This document shows, piece after piece, positions 62,385 through 64,000 of a stretch of 64,000 nt of DNA. This DNA comes from Hymenobacter sp. GOD-10R (GTDB taxonomy: Bacteria > Bacteroidota > Bacteroidia > Cytophagales > Hymenobacteraceae). Made by a program: the position numbers and the translations under genes. The stretch's first letter is position 1, and every line of letters begins with the position of its first letter. The stretch spans positions 2,880,501 to 2,944,500 of the forward strand of contig NZ_CP141184.1 in assembly GCF_035609205.1 (NCBI RefSeq). The letters are read 5' to 3'. The notes beneath the pieces are model-generated. The model was given only the letters and a program-made list of their open reading frames with translations, had not been told where the DNA came from and ran no database searches.

Positions 62385-63125
62385 ATGAAAACCTTTGCCT
62401 TGGGTGTTTGCCTAGCTATTGGAGCGCTGTTCAACTGTTCATCGGGCGCTGCCCACGACGAAAAAGCGGCGCCTGCACCTTCTATTTTGGTTTTTTACAA
62501 AACGAGTGGCTTTCGGCACGCGTCCATTCCGGTGGGGCTCAGGGCCATTCAGCAGCTAGGTCGAGAGCACACATTTGCGGTCGATACGACCAATAATGCC
62601 GCGGCCTTCACGAGCGCCGCTCTAAAGAAATACGCGGCTGTTGTTTTTTTGAGCACCACCCAGGATGTGCTGAACGCGGCGCAGCAAACGGCTTTTGAGC
62701 AGTATATCCGCTCGGGGAAAGGCTTCGTGGGCGTGCACGCCGCCACCGATACCGAGTACGAATGGCCTTGGTATAATGGGCTGGTTGGGGCCTATTTCTC
62801 CAACCATCCGGCCATACAAAAGGCCACCGTGAAGGTGATTGACAAAACGCACATGTCCACCTCTATGCTGCCGAGCACCTGGGAGCGTACCGACGAGTGG
62901 TACAACTTCAAAAACATTCAGCCCGACCTGAAGGTGCTGGCAACCCTAGATGAGAGCACCTACACCGGTGGGACCAATGGCGCCACGCACCCGATAGCTT
63001 GGTACCATGCCTATGATGGTGGTCGGGCGTTTTACACGGCCCTGGGGCACACCGATGAGAGCTACAGCGAACCGCTGTTTTTGCAGCACCTGCTGGGCGG
63101 AATCCGCTACGCTATTGGCCGCTAG
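62385..63125 (+). CDS. ThuA domain protein, exported
   Basis: A 246-residue ThuA-like protein. It begins with a signal (MKTFALGVCLAIGALFNCSS; the Cys near 18 may be lipidated). The ThuA glutamine-amidotransferase-like fold shows as ILVFYKTSGFRHASIPVG (near 34-51), GFVGVHAATDTEYEWPWYNG (near 113-132) and ATHPIAWYHAYDGGRAFYTA near the end. The family is linked to sugar metabolism but has no proven reaction. It precedes the alpha/beta hydrolase gene. Confidence 0.88.
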   Translation: MKTFALGVCLAIGALFNCSSGAAHDEKAAPAPSILVFYKTSGFRHASIPVGLRAIQQLGREHTFAVDTTNNAAAFTSAALKKYAAVVFLSTTQDVLNAAQQTAFEQYIRSGKGFVGVHAATDTEYEWPWYNGLVGAYFSNHPAIQKATVKVIDKTHMSTSMLPSTWERTDEWYNFKNIQPDLKVLATLDESTYTGGTNGATHPIAWYHAYDGGRAFYTALGHTDESYSEPLFLQHLLGGIRYAIGR

Positions 63126-63178
63126 CTTTCATGAGCCAAGAACAGGCAACGTACCGGCGGGAAGCCTATCTTTCGTCG

Positions 63179-64000
63179 ATGATTACCAGAAAACTTCCCG
63201 CTCTACTTTTTGCGCTAATGCTCCTTGGGCTGGCGTACCTAGCTTTTCCATCTGCTGCGCTTGCGCAACAGGCCTCTGCTCCGCGAGATACGTCCTTCAC
63301 CACGTACAGCGCTTTTGTTAAAGCCAAGAAAACGCATCCGGACATCACCATTGCCCGGCCTGTCGTCCCCACCACGATTCAGTCAAGGACTAATCTGACG
63401 TACTGCAGCATCGGCAGCCGAAGCTTGCAGCTCGATATTTTCTATCCCAAGGCCAAGCGGAAAAAGGGCTACCCAGCGGTGCTGTTTATTTACGGGGGCG
63501 GCTGGCGTTCCGGCGACCGGTCGCAACACGTGCCCATGGCGCAGCAGCTCGCGGCCAAGGGCTACGTCACGGTAACGGCTGACTACCGGCTTTCCACCGA
63601 AGCGCTGTACCCGGCGGCCGTGCATGATCTGAAGGCCGCCATCCGCTGGCTGCGGGCCAACGCCAAGCAGTACCCCATCGACACCACCAAAATAGCCGTT
63701 TGGGGCTTCTCGGCCGGTGGGCAGCTAGCTTCCCTCATCGGCACAACCAATGGCGACGCGCAGTTTGAGGGCGATGCGTGCTATAAAAGCCACTCCAGCA
63801 GCGTGCAGGCCATCGTCGATGTAGATGGCACTCTGGCGTTCATCCACCCCGAATCCGGCGAAGGCAACGATAGCAAAGGCACATCGGCGGCTACCTACTG
63901 GTTTGGTGCTTCCAAAACCGAGAAGCCTGAGCTGTGGCACCAGGCTGGCGCCCTAAACCACGTGACCGATAAAACGCCGCCCATTGTGTTTATTAACAGT
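63179..64000 (+). CDS. secreted alpha/beta-hydrolase (BD-FAE-like esterase), partial
   Basis: The frame runs off the right edge. From ATG 63179 the protein begins MITRKLPALLFALMLLGLAY, a signal peptide ending SAALAQ; ATG 63131 is an alternative start with a needless leader. FIYGGGWRSGD is the HGG-like oxyanion region (His replaced by Tyr-Gly) and WGFSAGGQLAS carries the nucleophile Ser. It fits the BD-FAE/esterase-lipase group that removes acyl groups from plant polysaccharides or other esters. The C-terminal triad residues are missing because of the edge. Confidence 0.85.
   Translation, partial: MITRKLPALLFALMLLGLAYLAFPSAALAQQASAPRDTSFTTYSAFVKAKKTHPDITIARPVVPTTIQSRTNLTYCSIGSRSLQLDIFYPKAKRKKGYPAVLFIYGGGWRSGDRSQHVPMAQQLAAKGYVTVTADYRLSTEALYPAAVHDLKAAIRWLRANAKQYPIDTTKIAVWGFSAGGQLASLIGTTNGDAQFEGDACYKSHSSSVQAIVDVDGTLAFIHPESGEGNDSKGTSAATYWFGASKTEKPELWHQAGALNHVTDKTPPIVFINS

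Overview
The window looks like chromosomal DNA of a Bacteroidota bacterium of the Hymenobacter/Cytophagales type. The evidence is Por/T9SS-type C-terminal tails on secreted proteins, promoters of the TAnnTTTG (-7) class, almost no Shine-Dalgarno sequences, and the gene order miaB / sigma-54 regulator / lptE / TPR / secG / groES / groEL that I recall as typical of the phylum. Coding DNA is moderately GC-rich. The tetranucleotide CTAG is unusually common (10 to 12 per kb where I counted). No rRNA, CRISPR array, prophage or insertion sequence is visible. The genus is inference.

1-10.1 kb: a truncated ATP-grasp gene and an esterase on the minus strand, divergent from a second esterase joined in frame to a DinB-like domain; then a Lys-rich micro-protein, an AlbA_2 regulator, an SDR oxidoreductase, a siderophore-interacting-type flavoprotein, a DUF3127 OB-fold protein with an SSB-like acidic tip, an isoaspartyl peptidase, a lipoprotein, an SGNH hydrolase, and what looks like a deletion remnant of a DUF885 gene. 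10.1-24.9 kb: a cyanophycinase-like peptidase (a possible partner of the isoaspartyl peptidase), an M1 aminopeptidase, an L,D-transpeptidase lipoprotein, an XRE regulator beside about 1 kb of AT-rich DNA with palindromic TGTTTACA sites, a small lipoprotein, RhlE helicase, a NUDIX hydrolase, an LpxH-like phosphoesterase with a MurG-like glycosyltransferase, and a GH1 beta-glucosidase.

24.9-41.1 kb: two T9SS cargo proteins (Calx-beta/choice-of-anchor and beta-helix), a pirin, PurU, a DUF2383-like protein, two near-identical tRNA-Asp genes with duplicated promoters, AccA, an MBL hydrolase, a patatin, an acyltransferase, a DUF4159 protein, RsmE, a GNAT acetyltransferase and a POT peptide transporter. 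41.1-49.6 kb: the miaB-to-groEL minus-strand cluster, with groESL set apart by a terminator and an AT-rich orphan gene inserted after miaB. 49.7-64 kb: PabB, a TPR protein whose 5' end carries an intergenic-type inverted repeat, a zinc-ribbon/Nif3 pair, a DUF4918 (SMUG-like) glycosylase, LpxK with a downstream putative porin, MiaE, a DUF4239 membrane protein, a GH2 glycosidase, a ThuA-domain protein, and an alpha/beta hydrolase cut by the right edge.

Most genes are household or envelope functions in short transcription units separated by long, often perfect hairpins that can serve as bidirectional terminators. I saw no clear, complete novel system. The best leads are the XRE regulator with its putative operators, the CTAG excess, the repeat element inside a coding 5' end, the ATP-grasp/esterase group at the left edge, and the orphan gene in the miaB cluster.
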